DNA of 64,000 nucleotides, taken from contig NZ_KE386982.1 in NCBI RefSeq assembly GCF_000429905.1, positions 1 through 64,000 on the forward strand, in the 5' to 3' direction. How positions within the stretch are numbered: the first letter of the stretch is position 1; each line of letters opens with the position of its first letter. Source of the stretch: Desulfatibacillum aliphaticivorans DSM 15576 (GTDB lineage: Bacteria; Desulfobacterota; Desulfobacteria; Desulfobacterales; Desulfatibacillaceae). Position numbers and translations under genes: made by a program. This document shows, piece by piece, positions 24,638 to 33,802 of this stretch. The notes beneath the pieces are model-generated. The model was not told the DNA's origin. It did no database searches and saw nothing but the letters and a program-made list of their open reading frames with translations.

Positions 24638-25972
24638 ATGAGCGTTTCAACCATGTCCTACGATGCCATCGTCGTAGGCTCCGGGCCCGGGGGGGCCACG
24701 GTCGCCAAGGAGTTGGCGGCAAAGGGCCAAAAGGTCCTGATGATGGATTGGGGCGGAGACGAACCCATTCAAGGCAGCTACCTGCAGGCGGCTGAAATGG
24801 GATTGGTCCCCGGAAAAAGTCTCCTGTTCACCTACAAGGGCCTTTCCATGGTGCGGGGCATTACGGCGGGCGGCAGCTCGATTTTGTATTACGCCACGGC
24901 CTTTGAGCCTCCTTTGGAAATGCTCCGGGGCTACGGAGTGGATATCGAGGAGGAAGTCCGGCAGGTCAAAGAGGAATTGCCCATTGCCCCTTTAAAGGAC
25001 AGCCTGATCGGCCCCATGGCCAAACGCATTATGGAGAGCGCCCGGGAATTGGGCTACGACTGGCATCCTTTGAACAAATACGTCTACCAGGACAAGTGCC
25101 GGGCCGATTGCGACAAATGCAACCTGGGTTGCCCCTACGGCGCCAAGTGGAGCGCCCGCATGTTTGTGGACGAGTTCAAGACGCACACAAATTGTCGGTT
25201 CATCGCCCGGGCCAAGACCCGCAAGGTGCTGGTTGAAAACGGAAAGGCCGTGGGTGTGGAATACTCCGCGGGCGGGCAGACCCAAAAGGCTTACGCTCCG
25301 GTGGTGATTCTGGGGGCCGGAGGCATTGGAACGCCCGTGATTCTGCGCGCCAGCGGAATATACGCAGCGGGCTACGATTATTTTTTCGACCCCCTGATCT
25401 GCGTCATGGGAACCATCCCTGAAGACCTTGGAGGCAGGGAATTCCCCATGGCCACGGGCGCGCACATGTCGGACGAAGGATACGTCATGACCGACATGAC
25501 CGTGCCCAAAGTCGCCTATCAGGGCTTTACCGCTCAAGTGGGGCGGGCGCACAAGCTTTTCAGCCACTCCCGCACCTTGCAGATCATGATCAAAGCCAAG
25601 GACACCCTGGGCGGAAAGCTCACGGACGCCGGCGGAGTGCGCAAAAAGCTCATCCCCCAGGACGACGCCAAGCTCATGAAAGGCTACGAACGGGCCAAGG
25701 AAATCCTCAAGAACACCGGGGCCAAGGATATTTACAAGTCCTGGTGCATCGCAGCCCATCCTGGAGGAACCGCCAAGATCGGGGACATTGTGGATCCCGA
25801 CCTCAAAACCTTTAAATATGACAATTTGTACGTTTGCGACTGTTCGGTCATCCCCGAGGCATGGGGGCTGCCGCCTTCGTTGACTCTGGTGGCCTTGGGC
25901 AAAAGGCTCGCCAGTCATCTTGCGGCCGAACCAAATAATGAGGAAAGGGATTCTCAGGCTCATGCTGCCTAA
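24638..25972 (+). CDS. GMC-family FAD-dependent oxidoreductase
   Basis: 444 residues. The FAD-binding GxGxxG is at 14-19 (GSGPGG). The C-terminus has the GMC signature AAHPGGTAKIGDIVDPDLK followed by NLYVCDCSVIPEAWGLPPSLTLVALGKRLA. A Cys set (C154, C158, C161, C165: CRADCDKCNLGCPYGAK) resembles the cluster-like insert of anaerobic members of this family. It probably oxidises an alcohol or a ring/enoyl substrate. As first gene of the block it may feed the HgdB/BcrC-type enzymes downstream. GGGAGGGAA precedes the start. Confidence 0.82.
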   Translation: MSVSTMSYDAIVVGSGPGGATVAKELAAKGQKVLMMDWGGDEPIQGSYLQAAEMGLVPGKSLLFTYKGLSMVRGITAGGSSILYYATAFEPPLEMLRGYGVDIEEEVRQVKEELPIAPLKDSLIGPMAKRIMESARELGYDWHPLNKYVYQDKCRADCDKCNLGCPYGAKWSARMFVDEFKTHTNCRFIARAKTRKVLVENGKAVGVEYSAGGQTQKAYAPVVILGAGGIGTPVILRASGIYAAGYDYFFDPLICVMGTIPEDLGGREFPMATGAHMSDEGYVMTDMTVPKVAYQGFTAQVGRAHKLFSHSRTLQIMIKAKDTLGGKLTDAGGVRKKLIPQDDAKLMKGYERAKEILKNTGAKDIYKSWCIAAHPGGTAKIGDIVDPDLKTFKYDNLYVCDCSVIPEAWGLPPSLTLVALGKRLASHLAAEPNNEERDSQAHAA

Positions 25973-25984
25973 AACGAGGTTTTC

Positions 25985-26623
25985 ATGCCCAAAATAGTGG
26001 ACCATGACAAGTACAGGGAAGAGCTTCTGGGGGGGTGTTTTGAACTGTTTTCCGATAAAGGCTATTCCAACGTGACCATGCGCCAGATCGCCAAGCGCCT
26101 GGGCATATCCACGGGGGCCTTGTATCATTATTTCCCGACGAAACAATCCATCCTGGACCAGATGTTTCAGTACATGGGCAAAAAGGACGTGGAGGAAGTC
26201 ACCCAGGCGCCCTCCTTGTCCGGAACGTTTGAAGAGCGCATCAGCCGCTTCCTGGAGTTTTTTCAGGTTAAGGAATCGGCCTTCGGCAAAATGCTGCTTC
26301 TTTCCATCGATTTTGTCCGCTGCCACGATACGGCGCAGGCGCGTCAGACCGCCCGCCAGTGGCTGGATTACTACATCCGGAACATGGCCGTGTATCTGGG
26401 CCTGCCAAGCCAGGTGGCTGAATTCACAGCCACCTTTCTGGGCGGCCTGGTGTATCAAAACCGGCTTGTGCCCGGCTCCGTTTCCCTGCCCGATCAATTA
26501 GCGCTCCTGAAGGACGTGCTCATGGTGTATTTGGGCGAACACGAGAACCCTGAAAACAGGCTGTGCAAACTGTGTCCCTTCATGACCGACCATCATCTAA
26601 TCGACGCCGAGGAGGTATCGTAA
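25985..26623 (+). CDS. TetR family transcriptional regulator
   Basis: 212 residues. The HTH is NVTMRQIAKRLGISTGALYHYFPTKQSILDQMF; the C-terminal ligand domain is helical and ends with a CKLCPF motif. It lies 12 bases after the GMC gene, and its stop overlaps the next gene's start (TAATG). The palindrome at 24557-24566 is the most obvious target, giving autoregulation of the whole operon. Confidence 0.85.
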   Translation: MPKIVDHDKYREELLGGCFELFSDKGYSNVTMRQIAKRLGISTGALYHYFPTKQSILDQMFQYMGKKDVEEVTQAPSLSGTFEERISRFLEFFQVKESAFGKMLLLSIDFVRCHDTAQARQTARQWLDYYIRNMAVYLGLPSQVAEFTATFLGGLVYQNRLVPGSVSLPDQLALLKDVLMVYLGEHENPENRLCKLCPFMTDHHLIDAEEVS

Positions 26624-28113
26624 TGCAAGGCCAGGACGCGACAACTCAGGAAGACGCAAAAAAAGCGCCCCCGGGAAACGGGAAAAACGGCGGGGCGGGG
26701 CGCGATCCCGCCATGGAAAAGCTGGCTGAAAAGCTGCTCCAGACCAAAGAGTTCAAGGACATGACCGGCGCCCTTATGCCGGAGATCCTTAAAGCCTGGG
26801 CGGGCGACTCAGCCGTTCGAAAGATAATATCCAAGCAAATTGCCAAGACCATGGAAAAGGGATTCCTGGCGAAAGCCGGCGAAGACGCCCCCCAGGTCAA
26901 GCTCTTTGAGGATATGGAGTTTTCGGAAATACTCATGTCCAAGGTTCCCGCTCTGGTGAACACGGGCATTAAAGGGACGGGAGGCCTCAGCAAGGCCCTG
27001 GACAGCCTGCCTGACGAAAAAAAACAGGCTTATATGGCCCAGGCGCTCCAGGCCATCGACTCCGCCTCCATTGGGCAGACGCTGGCCACCCTTATCCGCA
27101 TTGTCAACGAAGTCCACGAAACCAATCCCACATTCGTCTCCGAGCAGATTCAGACGCCCTTTCAAGCCTTGGTGGAAAACCTGGACTTCGCCGACCTGGA
27201 AGACGTCATCAAGCATTCCCAGAACGACTTTGTGGGTATAGTGCGGGCCATTAACGAGGTTTTTGACCGGTATCCCTCCAAGGTGGTTTGCCTGTTGGGC
27301 CTGGTTCCGGCCACGTTCAACGTAACCGTCGCCATTCTTAACGAAGCCACGAGCCAGTTGGACAACATGCCTCCCGATCTGCTGACCGAAATCATTTTGT
27401 CCCTCATGGGGGATATCGACGGGGCGGCCGTGGGGCAGGCGGTTAATTACCTGCACGAGCTTTTACGCAAAATCCATACGGGCAGTTCCCTCCTGGGTCC
27501 TCCGGGGCATCCCCAGTTCACCCAGGAACTGACCAGCAAACTAAAAGAAATCGTAGCGGCCATTGACACGCAGGTCTGGTGGAAAGGCAGACAGGCGATT
27601 TCCGAAATCCGGGACGCCAAGGAAAACGCCAAGTACGCGCTGCTGCAGGAGCATCCGGACATGCTGATCCAGCAGTTGAAGGAATCTCCGGTGCTGCTGA
27701 ACTCCCGGATTAAGGCGCTTTTGACCAATGTCTCCCTGCTGGAGGAAATGGACGATGAGGCGATAGCAGAAGCCGTGGCCGAGGGCGCGCTGCGCCTGGA
27801 CATGCAGGACCTGGCCGAGGCTTTGAATCTCCACGCCCAGGTGGCCAACCGGATTCGCAAGGTCAAACCCGACCTTGCCATGAGCATCCTGGAGTCTTTC
27901 TCCTATTCCGTGGACCTGGACGAGGTCGGCGAAACCGCCCAGTGGCTGGCCAGGGACCTGGCCGACTCCTTCAAGCCCCTGGTGCGCTCGGTTTTCCCGC
28001 CCCTTGTTCAAGGCGTGTGCGAATGCCTGGCCCCGGAAAACGACGAGCATCAGGAAGGCATAGACAACGCCCTGAACGCTTTGCGTGAACTTCTCAAACC
28101 CCAGGAGGCCTAA
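26623..28113 (+). CDS. Unknown 496-residue helical protein in the dehydratase/reductase operon
   Basis: 496 residues starting MQGQDATTQEDAKKAPPGNG, with GAGGAGG upstream and a one-base overlap with the TetR stop. After a polar N-terminus the protein appears nearly all helical, with repeat-like amphipathic stretches (ALDSLPDEKKQAYMAQALQ, LADSFKPLVRSVFPPLVQG). There are few Cys, no nucleotide-binding motif and no signal peptide. I do not recognise the family. Its position between regulator and the HgdB/BcrC-type subunits, three bases before the next gene, indicates a role with that enzyme, perhaps as scaffold or specificity protein (inference). Confidence 0.75.
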   Translation: MQGQDATTQEDAKKAPPGNGKNGGAGRDPAMEKLAEKLLQTKEFKDMTGALMPEILKAWAGDSAVRKIISKQIAKTMEKGFLAKAGEDAPQVKLFEDMEFSEILMSKVPALVNTGIKGTGGLSKALDSLPDEKKQAYMAQALQAIDSASIGQTLATLIRIVNEVHETNPTFVSEQIQTPFQALVENLDFADLEDVIKHSQNDFVGIVRAINEVFDRYPSKVVCLLGLVPATFNVTVAILNEATSQLDNMPPDLLTEIILSLMGDIDGAAVGQAVNYLHELLRKIHTGSSLLGPPGHPQFTQELTSKLKEIVAAIDTQVWWKGRQAISEIRDAKENAKYALLQEHPDMLIQQLKESPVLLNSRIKALLTNVSLLEEMDDEAIAEAVAEGALRLDMQDLAEALNLHAQVANRIRKVKPDLAMSILESFSYSVDLDEVGETAQWLARDLADSFKPLVRSVFPPLVQGVCECLAPENDEHQEGIDNALNALRELLKPQEA

Positions 28114-28115
28114 TC

Positions 28116-29276
28116 ATGAATCCCATTTTTGAAGAAGCCGCAGATCATGTGGACAACCAGGTCATCCGGGAGTGGAAGGCGCAGGGCAAAAAGGTCATAG
28201 GCCACACGTGCAGCCACGTTCCCGAGGAAATCATATCAGCCGCGGGCATGATGCCCTATCGTCTGCGCGGCATCGAGTCGGAATCCACTTCCATCGGCGA
28301 CACCTACTTCGGCCCGTTTATTTGCAGCTGCCCCAAGGCCATCCTGCAAAAGGCGGGGGAGGGCGCCTTTAATTTTCTGGACGGCGCGGTCATGGTGCAA
28401 AGCTGCGATTCCATGCGCCGCCTGGACGAATGCTGGCGCGCCGCCAACGAGGACTATCCCGGCATCCTGCCCGGCTTCTGGCATTATCTGGGCGTACCCC
28501 ACAAGGCCGTGGACTATTCCCTCAAATGGTTTTCCGAAGAAATCGAAATGTTCAAAAAGCATATCGAGGAGCATTTCAATGTAACCATTACGGAGGATAA
28601 TCTTAGAAAAGCCATCGCCCTTTATAACGAAACCCGGGACCTGTTGAAGGAACTGGACGAAGTAAGGGGCATGGAAAACACGCCCGTCTCGGGTCAGGAG
28701 GCCATGAACATCATCCTGGCTGGCACCGCCCTGCCCAAGGAAATGTACAATCCCCTGCTTCGGGAGGCCCTGGACGAGTTAAAGGCCCGTCCGGCCCACC
28801 ACGGCGGCAAGAAACGCATTCTCCTGGGAGGAAGCGTGGTGGACGACCAATCCCTTATTTCCGTGATCGAGGCGGAGGGGGCCGTGGTCGTGGCTGACAC
28901 GGTTTGCTTCGGATCCCGGTCTTTTGAAGGCATGGTCCCCGAGGACAGCCCCACCATGCTCACCATTGCAAGCAGGTATCTCCACCACCAGTTCTGTCCC
29001 AGAATGTTCGGGCATTACAAGGACCGCATGGCCCTGATCAAGCAGAAGATGGAACTGGCCAAGGTGGACGGCGTCATTCTCCAGAACATCCGCTTTTGCG
29101 ACCTTCACGGTTCGGAAAACGGGCTGTTCGAGGCGGAGCTGGAGTCCATGGGGGTTCCCGCCATTCGGCTGGAAAGGGAGTACGGGGCCATGGCCGATGA
29201 AGGCCGCCTTCGCATGAGGATAGGCGCTTTCCTGGAAAGCATCCCTGAAAGAAGAACGGAAAAGCCTGCTGCATAG
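28116..29276 (+). CDS. 2-hydroxyacyl-CoA dehydratase / benzoyl-CoA reductase (HgdB/BcrC) family subunit
   Basis: 386 residues. Family features: HTCSHVPEEIISAAGMMPYRLRG near the N-terminus, then FICSCPKAILQKAG, MVQSCDSMRRL, and late QNIRFCDLHGSENGLFEAELESMGVPAIRLEREYG. These Cys are expected to bind a [4Fe-4S] cluster. The family transfers single electrons, driven by ATP in the activase, to a CoA thioester for dehydration or ring reduction. It is the smaller of three family members here. The stop of the previous gene is two bases upstream. Confidence 0.88.
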   Translation: MNPIFEEAADHVDNQVIREWKAQGKKVIGHTCSHVPEEIISAAGMMPYRLRGIESESTSIGDTYFGPFICSCPKAILQKAGEGAFNFLDGAVMVQSCDSMRRLDECWRAANEDYPGILPGFWHYLGVPHKAVDYSLKWFSEEIEMFKKHIEEHFNVTITEDNLRKAIALYNETRDLLKELDEVRGMENTPVSGQEAMNIILAGTALPKEMYNPLLREALDELKARPAHHGGKKRILLGGSVVDDQSLISVIEAEGAVVVADTVCFGSRSFEGMVPEDSPTMLTIASRYLHHQFCPRMFGHYKDRMALIKQKMELAKVDGVILQNIRFCDLHGSENGLFEAELESMGVPAIRLEREYGAMADEGRLRMRIGAFLESIPERRTEKPAA

Positions 29277-29298
29277 CAGTGGAAGGATATAGTCAGCC

Positions 29299-30690
29299 AT
29301 GAGGAAGGAATACACGGAATATCCCTTTGACTGGGCGCTCCACAGCCTGTTTACGAACGCCGCCAAAGCCATTAACGGCACTCCCAAGGAGTATGACCGC
29401 ATCATGTCCCGCATCGGAGACATGAAGGAGCTGGCGGACTTCGTGTTCGGCCATGGCGATCCCGGGGCCTTGTTCATGAAGGGATTCTCGCAATACACCG
29501 AGGCCATCACCACGGCTCACGCCAAGGGAAGAAAGCTGGCCTTCACCACATTTTGCCAGTCTCCGGCCATTTTCTGGGCCATGGACATTGTGCCCATCGT
29601 CCTGGAGCCCATGACGGTCCTGGGCAACCTGGTGAGAAAGGGCGGCACCGCCGAGTTTATGGATTTTTGCGTGGAGGCGGGGTTTACGGAAACCTCCTGC
29701 TCCTCCCAGCGCGGCGCCCTGGGCGCTTATTTGAAAGGCCTGGCCGAAAAGCCGGATTTCGTCGCCATAGACACCGGAGGAATTTGCGACACCAACGCCA
29801 ATTCGTTCACCTTCGCCGCCAGCTACCTGGACATCCCGTTTTATCAGATCAACTATCCGCCCACGCTTACGGATCAGCGGGCCGCGGACTATCATCGCGC
29901 GGATTACCGGAACTTCATCAAGTTCCTGGAGGCGCAGACCGGCAATAAACTGGACGAGGACAAGCTGCGGGCGGTCATGCAGGAAATCGAAGTGCAGGAC
30001 GACCTCATCTGCGAAATTCAGGAGCTGCAGCGTCTGAAGCCCAACCCGGTTCCTGTCATCTTCAACCTGTTCATATACGCCCTGCGCTTTACCATGGCGG
30101 GCATGGAGCCGTGCACCACCATGCTGAGAGCCTGCCTGGAAGCGGCCAAGAAAAACGCCGCCAAAGGCGTTTCCGGCCTAAGCTCCCGGGATGAAAAAAC
30201 CCGGGCCTTGTTTGTGTACATCGACCATTACGCCACCAACATCCCTTTGTGGACCTTCATGGACCAAATGGGCATCGCCCATCTGGGCTGCATCCTGACC
30301 AAGTATTATCAGGACAAGGTGTTCTACTCCAATGGAGACGGATACCACCTGGACACGGCGGACCTGGACTCCATGATCGATGCGCTGGCCGAACAGAACT
30401 CCAGGCTGCCCATGGTCAAGCAAATCCGGGGGCCCTACGACGCCCCGGACATGTGGCTGGAAGAAGCCATGTACCTGAAAGACAGCATGAACGCCGACTT
30501 TGCCGTCTATTCAGGCACGCCCGGGTGCCGCAACACCTGGGGCATGCTCAAGCTCTTGGCCAAAAAACTGGAAGACGCCGGACTTCCCACCCTGATCATC
30601 AACGCGGACGCGTTTGACGAGCGAGTGGAATCCTGGGAAGCCACCCGGCATCGTTTTGAGGAGTTTTTGGAGTTGCGCCGACTGATTTAA
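29299..30690 (+). CDS. 2-hydroxyacyl-CoA dehydratase family subunit, paralogue 1
   Basis: 463 residues. Motifs include FTTFCQSPAIFWAMDIVPIVLEPM, CVEAGFTETSCSSQRGALGAYL, GGICDTNANSF and a C-terminal KQIRGPYDAPDMWLEEA...GTPGCRNTWGMLK. The Cys pattern fits cluster ligation in the HgdA/HgdB/BcrB group. The next gene encodes a collinear paralogue of almost equal length, so the two may form a heterodimer that arose by tandem duplication. The unit is longer than typical HgdB. Confidence 0.85.
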   Translation: MRKEYTEYPFDWALHSLFTNAAKAINGTPKEYDRIMSRIGDMKELADFVFGHGDPGALFMKGFSQYTEAITTAHAKGRKLAFTTFCQSPAIFWAMDIVPIVLEPMTVLGNLVRKGGTAEFMDFCVEAGFTETSCSSQRGALGAYLKGLAEKPDFVAIDTGGICDTNANSFTFAASYLDIPFYQINYPPTLTDQRAADYHRADYRNFIKFLEAQTGNKLDEDKLRAVMQEIEVQDDLICEIQELQRLKPNPVPVIFNLFIYALRFTMAGMEPCTTMLRACLEAAKKNAAKGVSGLSSRDEKTRALFVYIDHYATNIPLWTFMDQMGIAHLGCILTKYYQDKVFYSNGDGYHLDTADLDSMIDALAEQNSRLPMVKQIRGPYDAPDMWLEEAMYLKDSMNADFAVYSGTPGCRNTWGMLKLLAKKLEDAGLPTLIINADAFDERVESWEATRHRFEEFLELRRLI

Positions 30691-30721
30691 CTACCCCTGG
30701 CAGTAGTAAGAGGAGATCTCC

Positions 30722-32119
30722 ATGAGACAAGCCTTGTTAGAGTATGACTACGATTGGAATATGCAGCGGGTTTTTGATCAGGGCTCTCGTTCCCTGGACG
30801 GAACGAGAAAGGAATTTGAAAGGGCCAGATCGCGGTTTCCCACCATGGGGACCGTTATGGATCTTTTTTATCAATACGAGGACGTGGGCAGGGCCATGAC
30901 CAAAGGGGCGGCCAAATACATTTCCAATATCGTCACTGCACGCCAGGATGGACGCAAGGTGGCGCTGACCACCTTCTGCATGTCTCCGGCCCTGTGCTAC
31001 GCCATGGACGTGGTGCCGCTGCTCATCGAGCCCATTACGGCCGTGGGCAACCTGTCCCGCAAGTACGGCATGGGCGAGTTTATGGACTATTGCCTGGAAA
31101 TAGGCTTCGCCGAAACCGCCTGTTCGGCCCAGCGGGGCGCCATGGGCGCCTACCTGGGCGGGGCCGCCCAAAAGCCGGATTTTGTCCTGTGCAACATGAG
31201 CGGCATTTGCGACACCAACACCAGCGCCTTTGCATTCGCCGCCGAAGCCCTGGATCTTCCCTTATTCCAGTGCAACTTTCCGCCTCAAATGCGGGGGGAG
31301 CGGGCTGACGCCTATCATCGGGCCGATTACCGGGCCATGATCGATTTCATGGCCGAGCAGACGGGCAAGCCCCTGGACTCGGCAAAGCTCCGGGGCGTTT
31401 TGGAGGAAATTCAGAAGCAGGACGAACTCATCGTGGAAATGCAGGATTATCAGCGTATGATTCCCAGCCCCATCCCGACAACGTTCAACCTGTTCATGTA
31501 TCTGCTGAGGTTTTTGTTCGGCGGCACGGAGGACGGCACTAAAACCCTGGAGGAAATGCTCAAGGTAATCCGTAAGAATGTCAAGGAGGGGAAGCCCGGA
31601 AACAGATTCGGCGAGGAAAAAGCCAGGGCCTTGTTCGTCTACACGGACCATTACGGCGGAGGGCTGCCTTTGTGGAATTTCCTGGACAGCCGGGGAATCA
31701 CCCATCTGGGCTGCATTGCGGACCGTTTTTACCAACAGGCGGCGCCTTATGTGAAGGACGGCGAGGGATACACCGTGGACGCCGCAGACCTGGATTCCAT
31801 GATCGACACCATGGCCGCCTTGAACTGCCGCATGCCCATGGTCAAGCAGATCCGGGGACCGTACGACGCACCGGACATGTGGCTGGATGAAATCCGGGCT
31901 CAGCGTGAACTCTACAATCCCGATTTCGCCGTGTACATGGGCACCCCCGGATGCCGCAACACCTGGGGCATGGTCAAGCTGCTGGCCAAGCAATTGGAAA
32001 AGGAAGGCCTGCCCACCCTGATTATTAATGCGGACGTGTTCGACGAAAGGGTGGAGTCATGGAGCATGACCCAAGCCCGATTTGAAGAATTTTTGGATGT
32101 CAGGAGGATTGGCATATGA
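30722..32119 (+). CDS. 2-hydroxyacyl-CoA dehydratase family subunit, paralogue 2
   Basis: 465 residues, collinear with the preceding paralogue: LTTFCMSPALCYAMDVVPLLIEP, CLEIGFAETACSAQRGAMGAYL, SGICDTNTSAF, and C-terminal VKQIRGPYDAPDMWLDE...GTPGCRNTWGMVK. The strict conservation of both Cys-rich blocks in both copies argues that both are functional. AGAGGAG lies before the start. The activase gene begins inside its stop codon (ATGA overlap). Confidence 0.85.
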   Translation: MRQALLEYDYDWNMQRVFDQGSRSLDGTRKEFERARSRFPTMGTVMDLFYQYEDVGRAMTKGAAKYISNIVTARQDGRKVALTTFCMSPALCYAMDVVPLLIEPITAVGNLSRKYGMGEFMDYCLEIGFAETACSAQRGAMGAYLGGAAQKPDFVLCNMSGICDTNTSAFAFAAEALDLPLFQCNFPPQMRGERADAYHRADYRAMIDFMAEQTGKPLDSAKLRGVLEEIQKQDELIVEMQDYQRMIPSPIPTTFNLFMYLLRFLFGGTEDGTKTLEEMLKVIRKNVKEGKPGNRFGEEKARALFVYTDHYGGGLPLWNFLDSRGITHLGCIADRFYQQAAPYVKDGEGYTVDAADLDSMIDTMAALNCRMPMVKQIRGPYDAPDMWLDEIRAQRELYNPDFAVYMGTPGCRNTWGMVKLLAKQLEKEGLPTLIINADVFDERVESWSMTQARFEEFLDVRRIGI

Positions 32120-32904
32120 TAACTGCAGGTTGCGACGTAGGCTCCTTAACCTCCAAAGCCGTGGTCATCCGGGACGGCAGAATAATTGGCTCCGCCATTA
32201 TTCGTTCAAGCTCCCGGCCCGAAATTTCGGCCCAAAAGGTTATGGATGAAGCCCTTGAAAAAGCGAAAATCTCCCAGTCCGACGTTGAGTATTGCGTGGG
32301 CACGGGATACGGCAGGGACAACATTCCCTTTGTGGACCTGGCCAGGTCGGAAATCGCCTGCCACGCCCGGGGAGCGGTCTGGCTGGCGCCCGCCACCAAA
32401 ACCATTATCGACATCGGCGGCCAGGACTGCAAGGCCATCCGCCTGGACAAGAACGGCCGGGTGGAGAAGTTTTTGACCAACGATAAATGCGCCGCAGGCA
32501 CGGGACGATTCCTGGAGGTCATGGCCAAGCTGCTGGGCGTTTCCGTGGATGATCTGGGCAAGATGTCCAAAAAATCCCGCGAGCCCGTCACCCTGGCCTC
32601 CACCTGCACGGTATGGGCCCAGGCCGACGTGATCCAGTACGTCAATTCAGGCATTCCCTTGGAGGACGTGGGGGCCGGCGTGAACAACGCCATGGCCGGC
32701 CGGGTGGCTACTCTGGCCAACGCCGTCCACGCCCAGCGCGAAGTGGCCATGACCGGCGGAGTGGCAAAAAACGCCGGCGTGGTCAAAGCCCTGGAAAAGC
32801 TCATCGGCCACAAAGTGACCATCATCAGAAAAGCGGACCCCCAACTGGCGGGGGCTATCGGCGCGGCTGTGCTGGCAAGCGACGTGAAAGAGGGGAGGGC
32901 GTAA
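32116..32904 (+). CDS. Acyl-CoA dehydratase/reductase activase, ASKHA ATPase (HgdC/BcrA-D type), copy 1
   Basis: 262 residues. ASKHA features: GCDVGSLTSKAVVIRDG at the start, IIDIGGQDCKAI, and TGGVAKNAGVV near the end. The homodimer-bridging [4Fe-4S] cluster ligands are Cys125 (NDKCAAGTGRFLEVM) and Cys164 (STCTVWAQ). ATP hydrolysis lowers the potential of the electron passed to the catalytic subunits. The protein overlaps the dehydratase gene by four bases and is followed one base later by a second activase. Confidence 0.92.
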   Translation: MITAGCDVGSLTSKAVVIRDGRIIGSAIIRSSSRPEISAQKVMDEALEKAKISQSDVEYCVGTGYGRDNIPFVDLARSEIACHARGAVWLAPATKTIIDIGGQDCKAIRLDKNGRVEKFLTNDKCAAGTGRFLEVMAKLLGVSVDDLGKMSKKSREPVTLASTCTVWAQADVIQYVNSGIPLEDVGAGVNNAMAGRVATLANAVHAQREVAMTGGVAKNAGVVKALEKLIGHKVTIIRKADPQLAGAIGAAVLASDVKEGRA

Positions 32905-32905
32905 C

Positions 32906-33697
32906 ATGATCGTAGCAGGTGTGGATGTGGGATCCCTCACGGCCAAGGCCGTGATCATGAAGGATAATGAAATTATAGCCAGCGCCGTCTTGCGGGCCAA
33001 TCCTTCCCCAAGCCAGTCGGCCAGGGAGGTCATGGACATGGCTCTCGCCCAGGCCGGGCTCAGCCAGGGGGACATTGAATTCACCGTGGGCACGGGCTAC
33101 GGCAGAAAGCAGATCGACTTTGTGAACCTGGTGGAGTCGGAAATCGCCTGTCACGCCCGGGGCGCGGTTTGGAACATGCCGTCCGTGCGCAGCATCATCG
33201 ACATCGGAGGCCAGGACGCCAAGGCCGCCCGAATCGACGAAAACGGCAATGTGGAGCGCTACGGCTACAACGACAAATGCGCCTCAGGCACGGGACGCTT
33301 CCTGGAAGTCATGGCCGAAGCCCTGGACGTCCCCATGGAGGACATGGGCGACCTGGACCTCCAGGCGAAAGAGGACCTCTCCATCTCCAACCAGTGCGTG
33401 GTCTTCGCCGAAACCGAGGTCATCAGCCTGGTCAACAAAGGCTACGAAGTCCCGGATATCGCCAAGGCCCTGCACAAGGCCATGGCCGGCCGGGTGGCGG
33501 CCCTGGCCAAAAGCATCGGCGTGGAAGAGGATATCGCCTTCACCGGCGGCGTGGCCAAGAACAAAGGCCTGGCCCGGGCCCTGGCCAATGCCCTGAATAT
33601 GGATCTGAAATTTTTGGATACCGATCCCCAGACCAACGGCGCCCTGGGCGCCGCCCTCATGGCCTCCCAGGTCATGGCAGAGAAAAAATCCGCCTGA
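32906..33697 (+). CDS. Acyl-CoA dehydratase/reductase activase, ASKHA ATPase, copy 2
   Basis: 263 residues with the same plan: GVDVGSLTAKAVIMKDN, IIDIGGQDAKAAR, Cys125 (NDKCASGTGRFLEVM) and Cys164 (NQCVVFAE), TGGVAKNKGLARALA. Simple dehydratases use one activase as a homodimer, whereas class I benzoyl-CoA reductases use two different ASKHA subunits (BcrA and BcrD). Two here is therefore informative. GGGAGGG precedes the start. A 13-bp terminator stem follows 30 bases after the stop. Confidence 0.92.
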   Translation: MIVAGVDVGSLTAKAVIMKDNEIIASAVLRANPSPSQSAREVMDMALAQAGLSQGDIEFTVGTGYGRKQIDFVNLVESEIACHARGAVWNMPSVRSIIDIGGQDAKAARIDENGNVERYGYNDKCASGTGRFLEVMAEALDVPMEDMGDLDLQAKEDLSISNQCVVFAETEVISLVNKGYEVPDIAKALHKAMAGRVAALAKSIGVEEDIAFTGGVAKNKGLARALANALNMDLKFLDTDPQTNGALGAALMASQVMAEKKSA

Positions 33698-33727
33698 CCC
33701 AACGGACGGAAAGACCCTAATAAAAAG

Positions 33728-33774
33728 CCGCCGGAGGCGCATTGCAGAGCTGCAAAACTGCGCGCCTCCGGCGG
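33728..33774 (+). terminator. Strong terminator of the dehydratase/reductase operon
   Basis: CCGCCGGAGGCGC (33728-33740) pairs perfectly with GCGCCTCCGGCGG (33762-33774) over 13 bp, followed by TGTATTTTC. Confidence 0.75.
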
Positions 33775-33802
33775 TGTATTTTCAACTACGGAAAAGATTT
33801 TT

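Noticed and set aside
24992..26497. A 501-codon minus-strand frame opposite the GMC and TetR genes
   Set aside because: It spans two genes with clear family motifs on the plus strand, has no recognisable domain and its reading reflects complementary codon bias.
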